Origin: Aureispira anguillae
GTDB taxonomy: Bacteria > Bacteroidota > Bacteroidia > Chitinophagales > Saprospiraceae
Assembly (NCBI RefSeq): GCF_026000115.1
Contig: NZ_AP026869.1
Location: forward strand, 23,091 to 87,090
Reading direction: 5' to 3'
DNA: 64,000 bases
Under the pieces are notes generated by a model. The model searched no databases and was not told the DNA's origin. It saw only the letters and a list, made by a program, of their open reading frames with translations. Position numbers and translations under genes: made by a program. Positions 9,594 through 17,813 of the stretch are shown here, in pieces. Every line of letters starts with the position of its first letter. Positions within the stretch are counted from its first letter, which is position 1.

Positions 9594-10193
9594 TTATCGA
9601 AGTCCACGGCTTTCTACAAAATTTTTGACAGTCAAACGATTTACACCAAGTATTCTACCGATAGCACTGTAACTAATGTTTTTCTCCAGCAAGAGTTTAA
9701 TTTCTTCTTCTTTGCCTGTTAATTTTGTCCGTTTTGATAAGCTTCCCTTTGGACGACCTAATTTTTTGCCTTCACTCTTTTTTCGAGCTAGTGCTTCTTT
9801 GGTTCGTTGAGAAATAAGTTGTCGTTCTATTTCAGCTGATAAAGAAAATGCAAAGGCAAGTACCTTAGAGTTAATATTATTCCCTAGCTCATAGTTTTCT
9901 TTGATAGTATGGACTTGCACATCTTTATCCATACAGATATGAAGAATACTCATAACCTCCATCAGATTTCTTCCCAACCGAGATAATTCAGAGACAATTA
10001 GAATATCATCCTTTTGGAGTTGATTTAGCGTAGTAGCAAGTAATCGATCTTCTAGCTTTCGACGGCTACTAATGGTTTCTTCTACCCATTGATCTATCGT
10101 TACCTTTTTAGCATCAGTATATTTTAAAATCTCAAATCGTTGATTTTCTATGGTCTGTTTATTGGAACTAACACGGATATAGGCATAAATCAT
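9594..10193 (-). CDS. serine recombinase / Tn3 resolvase
   Basis: The 199-residue protein has a resolvase catalytic domain: YIRVSSNKQT with the nucleophile at Ser9, the SELSRLGRN stretch, and the AEIERQLISQRTKEAL helix. A C-terminal DNA-binding part follows (LGRPKGS, then a helix-turn-helix with SYSAIGRILGVNRLTV). It would resolve Tn3 cointegrates at the repeats next to its start. It is transcribed away from tnpA, with 138 bp between the two start codons. It resembles the recombinase at 19533-20135 more than the one at 63158-63751. Confidence 0.9.
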   Translation of the reverse strand: MIYAYIRVSSNKQTIENQRFEILKYTDAKKVTIDQWVEETISSRRKLEDRLLATTLNQLQKDDILIVSELSRLGRNLMEVMSILHICMDKDVQVHTIKENYELGNNINSKVLAFAFSLSAEIERQLISQRTKEALARKKSEGKKLGRPKGSLSKRTKLTGKEEEIKLLLEKNISYSAIGRILGVNRLTVKNFVESRGLR

Positions 10194-10196
10194 AGC

Positions 10197-10260
10197 ATTA
10201 ATTTATCAACTGTTATATAAAACCATAATTTACAATTAATTTATCGCTTTTTTATAAAAA
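10197..10260. promoter_or_regulatory. putative res site / shared tnpR-tnpA control region
   Basis: The direct repeats ATTAATTTATC at 10197-10207 and 10235-10245 are 38 bases apart. Each is followed by an A/T block resembling TATAAAA. They lie between the divergent resolvase and transposase genes, where Tn3 elements carry resolvase-binding subsites that also act as operators. This is inferred from position and repetition only. Confidence 0.5.
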
Positions 10261-10331
10261 ATAAAGGATGTTAAAGTTATTTGTTTTTTGCTAACGAAAA
10301 ACGCACCTTTTCTCTATCAAAAACTAAGAAT

Positions 10332-13300
10332 ATGCCGCTGATAAAGATTCTTTCAGATAAAAAAAGAACAGAATATGAACAAGTTCCGTCTTTTAATGCA
10401 GAACAACGAAAACACTTCTTTAACCTTCCCGCTTCTCTGAAAAACAAAGTCTATAATTTTAGCAGTATCAGCAATAAGGTTGGTTTTAGGCTAATGTTTG
10501 GTTATTTCCTCGCTACTAAGCGATTTTATTCTATAGATCAATTTTGCCCCAAGGATATAAAATATCTATGTAATCAATATGGGGCAATGCCTTTTGCATT
10601 TGATTTAGAAAGTTATAAGTCAAGTACTTATTCAAGGCATAGACAACTTATTCTAGATCATTTTTGTTTTAACGCCTATCAACCTAAAATTCATAATAGC
10701 TTAATAAGTAGCGTCATTAAGGAGCAAATTTATTCCTGGGAAGTTCCTTATTTGATTGTACGGTTTATTGTGGATTGGTTAGAATGGCGAAAGATTGAAT
10801 GCCCTAGTTATTACAGCTTACAAATTATTTTAACCCAATCCATCCGTAATCGTAATAGAGCGATTAGACAAAAATTTGGTCATTTACTAAAAGAGGAACA
10901 CAGGCAAGCTCTTGACCAATTATCGACTAAAATAGAAAGGAATGGGTGGGAAGAATACACTTTAACTACTTTGCAAAAATTAAATCCTTCAGATAGCCCT
11001 AATCAGATTAAAGCAAACACTATAAAGCTAGAGCTTATTCAAAGTATATTTAAGACTATTGAGCCTATACTGCAAGCACTCAATATCAATGATAATGCTG
11101 TTCGTCACTTTGGAGAAATTGTACAACGTTCAGAATCTTCCCATATCTTCCGTAAAGAATCGACAGACCTCTATTTCCATTTAGCTCTTTTCTGTGCTTA
11201 TCAACGTTGTGTCTTTGAAGATTGGATGGCTCGTACCTTGATTTCTGTTTGTAAAGTAGCAACTAACAAAGCAATAGCCCAAGAAAAAGAAAAGCTTTTT
11301 CAACAACGAAAGGAGCATAGAGCCGCTTTAAAACGGGTTATGACTATTGCTGAAGATAGTACTGAACTATTAGAAAAAGTTCGACAGCTTACTTGGATGA
11401 ATATTTCTGCTCAAGAAAAAGAACAAAAGCTACAACAGTTGCTACCTAAAACACTGCAAACAACAGAACAACCAGAAGATTTGCAACAGATTAAAGAGCA
11501 GCAACTATCTAACCAAGATGATTACTATAGCTTTCTAGCACAGCAATCTCAAGCTTTACAAAAGCGAGTCAATCCTATCTTAAAAAAATTAACTTTCCAT
11601 ACTACAACCTCTGACCCAAAACTACTTCGAGCTATTCAATACTTCAAAGATAAAAAAGGGAATATCACTCAAACAGCTCCAACTGACTTTTTAAAAATAG
11701 CAGATAAACAAGCTTTAACTAGTGAAAATGGAAAGTTGAAAGCTCCACTTTATAAAATATTATTGTTTCAGAAAATAACAGATGCTATTGATCGAGGAAG
11801 TCTACACTTAAAATATACCTATAAATATCAGGATATGAATAACTATCTTATACCAAAAGATCTTTGGGAAAATAACAGCGATAGTTTCTTAGAAAAAGCA
11901 AACTTAATGCATCTAAAAGAGGTTAAAAGTCGAATTAATGACTATAAGAAGATGCTGCATTTCCATTACAAAAATACGAATACAAACATCTTAGCTGGTC
12001 AGAATAAATACTTTCAGAAAAGCAAAAATAATAAATATAGAGTAGTAACTCCTAAGATTGAAAAACTGGACCAAGATTATTCTTTATTTCCAGATCAAGC
12101 AGTGATTCCTCTCAGCGAAGTACTATCAACAGTAGATACAACTTGTAATTTTTTACAGCACTTTCAACATACACAACCATTGTATGCCAAGAAAAGACCT
12201 GATAAATCTCTGTTTTATGCTGGTTTGACTGCTTATGGATGTAACATTGGTGTGCATACAATGGCAAAAACGACCTCTCAACTCAGAGCTAGTCAATTAG
12301 AAAATACAACAAACTGGTATTTTTCAGTTAATAGCATCAATAAAGCTAATGATGCCATTACAAAATTTATAGATCAACTGCCTGTTGCCGATTTATATCG
12401 TAAAAGACAAGGTGAATTAAGGACTTCATCTGATGGACAGAAGATAAAGCTTGTTTCAAGCAATACTATCTTTGCTCACTATTCAGGAAAATACTTTAGA
12501 AAAGGTAAAGGAATTGTTGCCTACAGCTTTATAGATGAACGTTATATCCCATTTTATTCGGTTATTATCGATGCACCTGTTAGAGAAGCTACTTTTGTGC
12601 TAGATGGACTACTCCATAATGATGTTATTAAATCCACCATTCATACCACTGATACCCATGGCTATACAGAAGCAATATTTGGACTGACAGATTTGTTAGG
12701 GTTTGGTTTTTGTCCTAATATTGCAAAAATGTTACGTCAGACAATTTACACCTTTAAAGAAAATACCATTCGATCCTATACGGATAAAGAATACTTGGTA
12801 CTTCCTAAAGCCTATATTCAAGAACAATTAATTGAAAACAACTGGAATGAAATACTGAGAATAATTACTTCCTTAAAATTAAAATATTGTACTGCATCTC
12901 AAGTCCTTAGTCGTTTTAACTCTTACTCTAAACAACATCCCTTGTATGCCGCTATAAAAGAATATGGTAGAATCGTTAAAACACTTCATGTTTTAAGGTA
13001 TACAGACGACCTAGAGATGAGACAGGATAGTAGAAAACTTGGAAATGCCATTGAATCTAGTAATCGTTTCTCTAATGCCGTTGCTTTTGCTAATGGCGGA
13101 GAACTAATTTTCTTAACTAGAACCGAGCAGCAAATCGCCAATGCCTGTAAGAACCTTATTAAAAATGCCATTATCTGTTGGAATTACCTTTATCTCACTC
13201 GAAAAATTCAAAAAATTCAAAATGCTACACAAGTCCAGCAGCTCATTCAAACAATAAAACAGAAGACTGTTAATTCTTGGAGACATGTTTATTTTACAGG

Positions 13301-13382
13301 AACTTATGATTTCTCTGATGAAAAACTAGCCGATTCTTTTAGTCTACTTCATTCCCAAAATTACAGTCTTTTTTTGAATTAA
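10332..13382 (+). CDS. tnpA: Tn3-family transposase TnpA, full length
   Basis: The ATG at 10332 (MPLIKILSDKKRTEYEQVPS) gives 1016 residues, a normal Tn3 size, and starts at the usual N-terminal motif; the longer frame begins with TTG. The N-terminal half has the DUF4158-type DNA-binding region (FNAEQRKHFFNLP, GFRLMFGYF). The C-terminal half is the DDE transposase: RTSSDGQKI (first Asp), HTTDTHGYTEAIF (second Asp) and FANGGELIFL (expected Glu region). It would catalyse replicative transposition using the ends at 9474 and 13453. The stop is 46 bases from the right inverted repeat. Confidence 0.92.
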   Translation: MPLIKILSDKKRTEYEQVPSFNAEQRKHFFNLPASLKNKVYNFSSISNKVGFRLMFGYFLATKRFYSIDQFCPKDIKYLCNQYGAMPFAFDLESYKSSTYSRHRQLILDHFCFNAYQPKIHNSLISSVIKEQIYSWEVPYLIVRFIVDWLEWRKIECPSYYSLQIILTQSIRNRNRAIRQKFGHLLKEEHRQALDQLSTKIERNGWEEYTLTTLQKLNPSDSPNQIKANTIKLELIQSIFKTIEPILQALNINDNAVRHFGEIVQRSESSHIFRKESTDLYFHLALFCAYQRCVFEDWMARTLISVCKVATNKAIAQEKEKLFQQRKEHRAALKRVMTIAEDSTELLEKVRQLTWMNISAQEKEQKLQQLLPKTLQTTEQPEDLQQIKEQQLSNQDDYYSFLAQQSQALQKRVNPILKKLTFHTTTSDPKLLRAIQYFKDKKGNITQTAPTDFLKIADKQALTSENGKLKAPLYKILLFQKITDAIDRGSLHLKYTYKYQDMNNYLIPKDLWENNSDSFLEKANLMHLKEVKSRINDYKKMLHFHYKNTNTNILAGQNKYFQKSKNNKYRVVTPKIEKLDQDYSLFPDQAVIPLSEVLSTVDTTCNFLQHFQHTQPLYAKKRPDKSLFYAGLTAYGCNIGVHTMAKTTSQLRASQLENTTNWYFSVNSINKANDAITKFIDQLPVADLYRKRQGELRTSSDGQKIKLVSSNTIFAHYSGKYFRKGKGIVAYSFIDERYIPFYSVIIDAPVREATFVLDGLLHNDVIKSTIHTTDTHGYTEAIFGLTDLLGFGFCPNIAKMLRQTIYTFKENTIRSYTDKEYLVLPKAYIQEQLIENNWNEILRIITSLKLKYCTASQVLSRFNSYSKQHPLYAAIKEYGRIVKTLHVLRYTDDLEMRQDSRKLGNAIESSNRFSNAVAFANGGELIFLTRTEQQIANACKNLIKNAIICWNYLYLTRKIQKIQNATQVQQLIQTIKQKTVNSWRHVYFTGTYDFSDEKLADSFSLLHSQNYSLFLN

Positions 13383-13843
13383 AAATTAAAACCATAAAGC
13401 ATTGTAAAATAAACACTTATTCCATTTTCGTGGGCAAATTCTCCCCTTTGGCTAGGTATGACCATCATTGTATGACCGTTACTTTGAGTCATTTCCCATA
13501 ACGAGCTTGCTTTATGAATTCGTTGATCTCCTTTTAACAAAAGAAGCAATTCTCCATCAAGAATAACTAAATCTGCATATTTTTCATCTCTAAACTCCGC
13601 CATGGTAGTGAACTGATATTTTCCTTGGCTTTTTTCTTGTAGTAACCATCTTTCTCCAGTGAAGCTTGGGTTATATTTGCTCAGAGTGGTTTCTCTCATT
13701 TGAATGACACCATCTAAATACAAATTGGAATTTGCCCATTTGATGAAATAAGGTGAGTTATCAAATGTGGTCTTGAAGGAACAAAAAAGTATGATTGATG
13801 ATGTAATTAACAAAAACATACGTAAGCTGATAATTCTTCTCAT
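13379..13843 (-). pseudogene. secreted protein gene interrupted by Tn3 element C
   Basis: The frame starts with a signal-type N-terminus (hydrophobic run FLLITSSIILF) and encodes about 130 native residues. It then reads into the transposon end at 13453 (the residues around SQRGEFAHENG are inverted-repeat sequence) and stops at 13379. The family is not recognised; it looks like a small periplasmic or surface protein. The missing 3' part is not seen at the other flank of the transposon. Confidence 0.65.
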
Positions 13844-14164
13844 GTTATTTTCATTTTTTTGGTTAAATATTTCTTTGTGGAACTTTGATAATTGATAGTA
13901 TCTTTTAATGCCTCTATTTTTGTGCCAACACTTTGTTTAAGATGCTGATTTTTAAATTATTAAGCATCTAGATGCTTAATGCCTTTTTTTGAAAAAGTTA
14001 CATTTTTTTTATATTTTTTCCCTAAATCAATTTACCTGTTTTTTTCTATGTCTTCTGGAATAAAAAATGAAAGGTTTTATCCTTTCGCATTCTGTATCTC
14101 TATTCCTGATGGAATAATACTCAACGCTATTTTGCATACTCAAAAACAGGACAACAACAGCTGT

Positions 14165-14339
14165 GACACCCCATTATGTGCGTAAATCATTGATTTACCT
14201 CTACAACAGGCAGTGTTGTCATCCTGTTGCTAAATTAGAGGTATAAGGGTGGGATATTTGCTCGTAATTTCAAGTCACGCACCAAACTGAGGGTCTTGAA
14301 ATATACAAAAATGATTCACTTACGCAATAATGAGGTGTC
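14165..14339. mobile_element. 175-bp MITE-like folded element or structured RNA
   Basis: The ends form a long imperfect inverted repeat: GACACCCCATTATGTGCGTA at 14165 matches the complement of TTACGCAATAATGAGGTGTC ending at 14339. Inside are two further foldable units. In the first, 14196-14203 pairs with 14236-14243 (8 bp) around a 7-bp hairpin, 14204-14210 with 14223-14229. In the second, 14267-14274 pairs with 14295-14302 (8 bp). There is no coding capacity and no clear target duplication. A non-autonomous insertion element is the simplest reading; a closing stem with two arms could also be a stable RNA. Confidence 0.55.
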
Positions 14340-14479
14340 TTTTGTATTGTAGAAGATTGAAGGGGTTGATTCAATTTTTTTTTATTGATCGGGTGTTTTT
14401 CTAAACCCTTCCGAGAAAAATTCTTCTAAATCCATACCATAAGCATAGAGGATTTTTAATGAGGATTTGGTCATAGAAA

Positions 14480-14504
14480 CCCAAACGGGAGAAATTGCCC
14501 ACGC
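14480..14504 (+). repeat. Tn3-like end related to element C
   Basis: CCCAAACGGGAGAAATTGCC continuing to CACGC matches the outer 25 bases of element C (from 9475) at 21 positions. It is oriented as a left end, so its element would extend rightward over the MazEF genes. I found no matching right end further on, so it is probably a remnant or a solo end. Confidence 0.5.
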
Positions 14505-14517
14505 TTTTTTGACAAAA

Positions 14518-14536
14518 TGATATTTAAAAGATATCA
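14518..14536. promoter_or_regulatory. putative MazE operator
   Basis: TGATAT (14518-14523) and ATATCA (14531-14536) form a palindrome 7 bases before the antitoxin ATG. MazE-type antitoxins commonly autorepress at such sites, so this is a plausible operator. Confidence 0.4.
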
Positions 14537-14543
14537 TATATGC

Positions 14544-14786
14544 ATGAATACTCTTGGAACGGTCAGCAAATGGGGGCAAAGCCTTGGCATTAGGATACCA
14601 AAACATCTTGCTCAGAAGATGCGTATCCAAGAAGGTGAAAAAGTGGAAATGACCTTTCAGAATGGGGGCATAACAATAAAACCTGCTATGACAATAGATT
14701 GGCTCATGGAGGGGATAGAGAGGAATAATCGTCATGAATTAATATTGGACGATATTATTTTAGGCGAAGAAAAATGGTGGAAATAG
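14544..14786 (+). CDS. mazE: MazE-type antitoxin (AbrB/SpoVT fold)
   Basis: The 80-residue protein starts at ATG 14544 (MNTLGTVSKWGQSLGIRIPK), the standard beginning of MazE/AbrB swapped-hairpin domains. A longer frame upstream has no conserved content. VSKWGQSLGIRIPK and IQEGEKVEMTFQNGGITIKP are the DNA-binding half. The acidic/aromatic C-terminus (DDIILGEEKWW) is the part that usually neutralises MazF. The gene overlaps mazF by 13 bases, giving translational coupling. Confidence 0.9.
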   Translation: MNTLGTVSKWGQSLGIRIPKHLAQKMRIQEGEKVEMTFQNGGITIKPAMTIDWLMEGIERNNRHELILDDIILGEEKWWK

Positions 14787-15118
14787 ACACCAAAGTTCCC
14801 AAACGAGGCAATATTATTTGGCTCGACTTCAATCCTACAAAAGGACATGAACAATCTGGAAAACGACCTGCGCTTGTGTTAAGTCATCAGGTTTATAATC
14901 GAACTGGTTTGGTGGTTGTTTGTCCGATCACGACCAAATCAAAAGGGTATAATACAGAAGTACTTTTGGGTGAGAATGATCCTGTAAAAGGGGTTATTTT
15001 GACGAATCAAATTCATACAAAAGATTGGATGGTTCGAGGAATTGATATTGTTGGTTCTGTAAATAATGATGTACTTGCGCAAGTTATGATACGTGTTGGT
15101 GTTTTGTTGGGGATATAG
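14774..15118 (+). CDS. mazF: MazF/PemK-type endoribonuclease toxin
   Basis: The 114-residue toxin has the family landmarks RGNIIWLDFNPTKG, HEQSGKRPALVLS with the catalytic-site Arg, and VVCPITTKSKG. MazF enzymes cut single-stranded RNA at short motifs and stop growth; the cut site cannot be read from the sequence. It overlaps its antitoxin and converges with the HNH gene 8 bases later. A Tn3-like end lies just upstream of the module, so the module may have travelled with a transposon. Confidence 0.92.
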   Translation: MVEIDTKVPKRGNIIWLDFNPTKGHEQSGKRPALVLSHQVYNRTGLVVVCPITTKSKGYNTEVLLGENDPVKGVILTNQIHTKDWMVRGIDIVGSVNNDVLAQVMIRVGVLLGI

Positions 15119-15126
15119 GCTCCTAT

Positions 15127-16203
15127 TTATCTATTCTCCATGTAAATATAGAGAATATCTTTCCAACGTTTTCCATCACCCCATTCAAGTTCTAGTTTGA
15201 TAGGTAGTTTATTTGTTTTTGTGTTAAGTTCCAATACTTCAATGCTCAAAATTCGATTGATATAATGAAAAAGTGGCTTAGGATTTTTTTGTACTCCATC
15301 TGAAAATGGAATAGATAAAAGACGAGTTAATTCTACCTTCACCATTCTTTCAAAAAAATACTTGTCCGTCCCATAATCCTGAAAATATTGAGACAAAAAA
15401 GAGCCAAAATTAGCATTAAAAAATGTCTCTCCTACTTTTGTACCTAAAACATCTTCCATTACCTTTTTTACATACCCAACACCTTTTTCAAGTTTAATTG
15501 AACCGTTTTTAAGTGTAAAATTTACAGGTAATCCAGATAAATGATAGGGGGTTGTACGTTCGGTTTTGGAAGCAATATTGGCTTGGAACTCATAAAGATT
15601 TTCTTTTCGTACCAAAGAGCATTCACCTACAATGACTCGTCCATCTCCTTGTGTTTCTACTACAATAAAATGATTAGGAGTATTAGAATCTAAAGCGATA
15701 AAATCTCGTAGTATTGTTTCATCCCCCTTTACAAAACTATGTACTAAAAAACTCCATGTTTTTTGCGTGACTGTTTCCCATGTACCCTCAAAAACGATAT
15801 TAGTACCAAGTGCAACTAGAGTTTTGGGTTGGACAATAGGGCTGTTAAAGATTTTGAGTTCTTCTTGAGTCTCTTGTTCTGCTAAGACTTTCCATTGTTT
15901 TATCGTATCAATTGAGTACTGGGTATAGTCTTTATCAATAAGAGCAGCATGTATTTTACAAAGCCATATGCCATTATTTATAGACCGTCGTTCCTCAATT
16001 GTCATATTCGGAGAGTACCGAGGTCCATTCTTTGCTGCCGCTGATATATGAGCAGCATCACCAAGTAGTACAACATGTTCGGGGTTTTTATGCCCAGCTC
16101 CAACAGTATTTTTCCTACACCCAGGAAAAGAACATCGATAGGCGACTCGTTGTGCAAGTATACGTTTTGTTTTTTGAGTAAAGTTATCACGATTTTTTCC
16201 CAT
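15127..16203 (-). CDS. HNH-endonuclease-domain protein with uncharacterised C-terminal domain
   Basis: The first ~100 of 358 residues form an HNH-type zinc/nuclease module: Cys24-x4-Cys29, GDAAHIS with His52, NNGIWLC with Cys82, and His85 followed by ALIDKD. The remaining ~260 residues are not recognised. HNH modules of this pattern (AHI...GPRY...NGIWLC) are frequent in anti-phage proteins. The gene begins two bases after the stop of a 72-residue gene and lies downstream of the retron-type RT on the same strand, so it could be an effector of that system, but a 184-bp gap separates them. Function is inferred. Confidence 0.75.
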   Translation of the reverse strand: MGKNRDNFTQKTKRILAQRVAYRCSFPGCRKNTVGAGHKNPEHVVLLGDAAHISAAAKNGPRYSPNMTIEERRSINNGIWLCKIHAALIDKDYTQYSIDTIKQWKVLAEQETQEELKIFNSPIVQPKTLVALGTNIVFEGTWETVTQKTWSFLVHSFVKGDETILRDFIALDSNTPNHFIVVETQGDGRVIVGECSLVRKENLYEFQANIASKTERTTPYHLSGLPVNFTLKNGSIKLEKGVGYVKKVMEDVLGTKVGETFFNANFGSFLSQYFQDYGTDKYFFERMVKVELTRLLSIPFSDGVQKNPKPLFHYINRILSIEVLELNTKTNKLPIKLELEWGDGKRWKDILYIYMENR

Positions 16204-16205
16204 TA

Positions 16206-16424
16206 TTAGAGGCTATTTTTTTCATTGTTTATCTCCTTCATTTGGCGAACCCAAATACGATATTCGTTATAGCCAAGTATTTTCTGATCTTTTGATGGGA
16301 TATTTTTTAATGCTGTTAGAAATTCGCTGAAAATAACTTTGCTTGCTCTTATATAATTTGTATAATATGATATTTGGGCGAGTTCTTTAAAATATCTAAG
16401 TAGAATTTTTTGAAAAAAATTCAT
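16206..16424 (-). CDS. small protein translationally linked to the HNH gene
   Basis: A 72-residue basic, aromatic-rich protein (LRYFKELAQISYYTNYIRAS) of unknown family. Its TAA is separated from the HNH start by two bases, so the two genes are almost certainly co-transcribed. Its role is not known. Confidence 0.55.
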   Translation of the reverse strand: MNFFQKILLRYFKELAQISYYTNYIRASKVIFSEFLTALKNIPSKDQKILGYNEYRIWVRQMKEINNEKNSL

Positions 16425-16608
16425 TTGAACGTTCCAATCACTTTATTTTGAGGATTATATTCTGATTTTTTCAAAAGAATTTCTTTTAAAACGAGAACGT
16501 ATTGAATGGAAGGAATTCTTTTGATAAAATATTTTTCATGGCAGAAAAACTCAAAGAAATAACAACAGGTGGAGATGATAACTAAAAAAAGTTGGACTAT
16601 TCAACAGA
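16425..16608. other. gap between RT and HNH operons with inverted repeat
   Basis: The 184-bp gap contains a 10-bp inverted repeat (CAAAAGAATT near 16481 with AATTCTTTTG near 16516) and a GAACGTTC palindrome at 16425-16432. Either could be a terminator or operator separating the RT transcript from the small-gene/HNH transcript. No ORF of note. Confidence 0.4.
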
Positions 16609-17445
16609 TTATTTTTTGGCAGGGGTGATTCCCAATACTCTCTCTTTATATTGCTTTCGCCCTTGAATTTGATTTTCATTTAAATTCGTTTCATCTACTT
16701 GGAGAAATGAATCTTTGGGTCTCATTGAATTATTCCCTACAGAAATCCCCGTAATTTTTGAGCGTTTATTGTGGCATTCAGTTTTTTTTCTATGGGGTTT
16801 AAAGCCATTCCTAAAAATTATTTGGATAATATCTGAAACTACAAATTGTAAGGGATGGGAGGAGGAAAAGGTCAAATCATCGACCCAACGAGTATACGTT
16901 ATATTGTGTCCATAAATAAGGTGAAGAAGTTGTTTATCTACATTTTCAAATACTAGATTTGCGATAAATGTACTGGTCGGATTCCCTTGTGTGAGAGCTT
17001 CTTCATAGGTCACAAGTTGAGTGATAAGACTGGCTGTTTGCTTAGAAAATCCTTTTTTTTTGAGTGCTTCAAAGGATTGGTTTGCAGATATACTGGGGAA
17101 GAAGTTTCTGATGTCTGTTTGGAATCTATATTTTTTTCCTTGGTGTTCACGAGCATTGGCTATACTACTTATACCCTTTACACCGCCTTTTATACAACCA
17201 AGAAGAGGAATTTGATTGAAAACGTTTTTTAGTAAATTTTTTTGGAGTATTTTTAGTTTCCCTGTTGCATGGGTAATATGCCGTACTTCTTTTTTGCCAT
17301 TTTTCATGCGGATGTTTCCATCATCATCGTATTTTGTTTTTGGAAACGATTTGTAGTAACTTTTCTTCTCTAAAAGTATAGCTTCAACTTCTTTGGGAGA
17401 AGAGTGCAAATAGTTGAAAATCAAATCTCTTTTAGACTGTATCAT
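16609..17445 (-). CDS. retron-type reverse transcriptase
   Basis: The ATG at 17445 gives 278 residues, a usual retron RT length; the longer frame starts at a TTG. Motifs in order are the retron-specific NAxxH (NAREH, residues 97-101), motif A QTDIRNFFPSI (Asp111), motif B TQGNPTSTFIANLVF, motif C RWVDDLTFS (Asp189-Asp190), and the ITG at 231-233 matching the retron VTG motif. Motif C has Trp-Val before the Asp pair where most retron RTs have Tyr/Phe-Ala. It overlaps the XRE gene by 14 bases. Retron RTs copy part of a partner ncRNA into msDNA; the candidate ncRNA is at 18075-18354. Confidence 0.9.
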   Translation of the reverse strand: MIQSKRDLIFNYLHSSPKEVEAILLEKKSYYKSFPKTKYDDDGNIRMKNGKKEVRHITHATGKLKILQKNLLKNVFNQIPLLGCIKGGVKGISSIANAREHQGKKYRFQTDIRNFFPSISANQSFEALKKKGFSKQTASLITQLVTYEEALTQGNPTSTFIANLVFENVDKQLLHLIYGHNITYTRWVDDLTFSSSHPLQFVVSDIIQIIFRNGFKPHRKKTECHNKRSKITGISVGNNSMRPKDSFLQVDETNLNENQIQGRKQYKERVLGITPAKK

Positions 17446-17731
17446 TGACGAATATTTTATCAATGATACCTTTTATGACAGGTTCAAATTCATTGAACTG
17501 TGTTTTCTTTTCTTCTTTCACATCTCCTTCATCAATAGCAAGAAAAAACATGATAGGGAGCGGAGTGTCTAAGTACTGAGCAATATTTTTGAGTACTGTT
17601 ATTGTTGGTTCTTTTTTTTCATTTTCTATCTGTGATAGATATGTTTGGGAGACTCCACACTGCTCTGCAAGAATCCCTTGTGGGATTCTTTTTTGCTTTC
17701 GGATCTGTTTTATGACTTTTCCTAATTCCAT
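17432..17731 (-). CDS. XRE-family helix-turn-helix regulator of the retron locus
   Basis: This 99-residue protein has an N-terminal HTH_3 domain (GKVIKQIRKQKRIPQGILAE, then CGVSQTYLSQIENEKKEPT). An LDTPLPIMFFLAID segment follows, with an acidic C-terminal tail. It overlaps the RT gene by 14 bases, so the two are translationally coupled. One published retron class pairs the RT with an HTH protein; membership is inferred. It could repress the operon or act as antitoxin-like partner of the 88-residue protein. Confidence 0.85.
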   Translation of the reverse strand: MELGKVIKQIRKQKRIPQGILAEQCGVSQTYLSQIENEKKEPTITVLKNIAQYLDTPLPIMFFLAIDEGDVKEEKKTQFNEFEPVIKGIIDKIFVNDTV

Positions 17732-17813
17732 ATTTTTGAAGTTTTGTAGAGAAGTGCGTCAGTCAATTAAGTAAAAGGCTCCCAAATTTTATGGGGATAA
17801 AAGTTAAAATATT

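Larger units (their letters stand above)
9474..13453. mobile_element. complete Tn3-family transposon (element C)
   Basis: The ends are inverted copies: AGCCAAAGGGGAGAATTTGC continuing to CCCACGA at the left (9474-9499), and the reverse complement at 13428-13453. Inside are a divergent serine resolvase, a res-like repeat region and a full-length TnpA. The classical G-run (GGGG) begins 7 bases in from the outer limit of the symmetry. No 5-bp target duplication is visible: the left flank is ACCAA and the right flank AGGTA. The right end interrupts a secreted-protein gene and the left flank is a different transposase remnant, so the flanks have probably been rearranged since insertion. Confidence 0.85.

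Noticed and set aside
9474..13453. Target-site duplication of element C as CCAAA/TTTGG
   Set aside because: The two flanks are inverted, not direct, copies; they extend the terminal symmetry instead of marking a duplication.
13979..14185. 68-codon ORF on the plus strand
   Set aside because: Phe/Lys-rich low-complexity sequence running into the folded 175-bp element; no start context or domain.
14165..14339. tRNA or tmRNA gene
   Set aside because: Stems do not fit a cloverleaf, no CCA-type acceptor or T-loop (TTCGAAT-like) sequence in the right place.
15127..16203. HNH gene as part of a Septu-like ATPase/HNH pair
   Set aside because: No ATPase gene (Walker motifs) is present next to it; only a 72-residue partner is seen.
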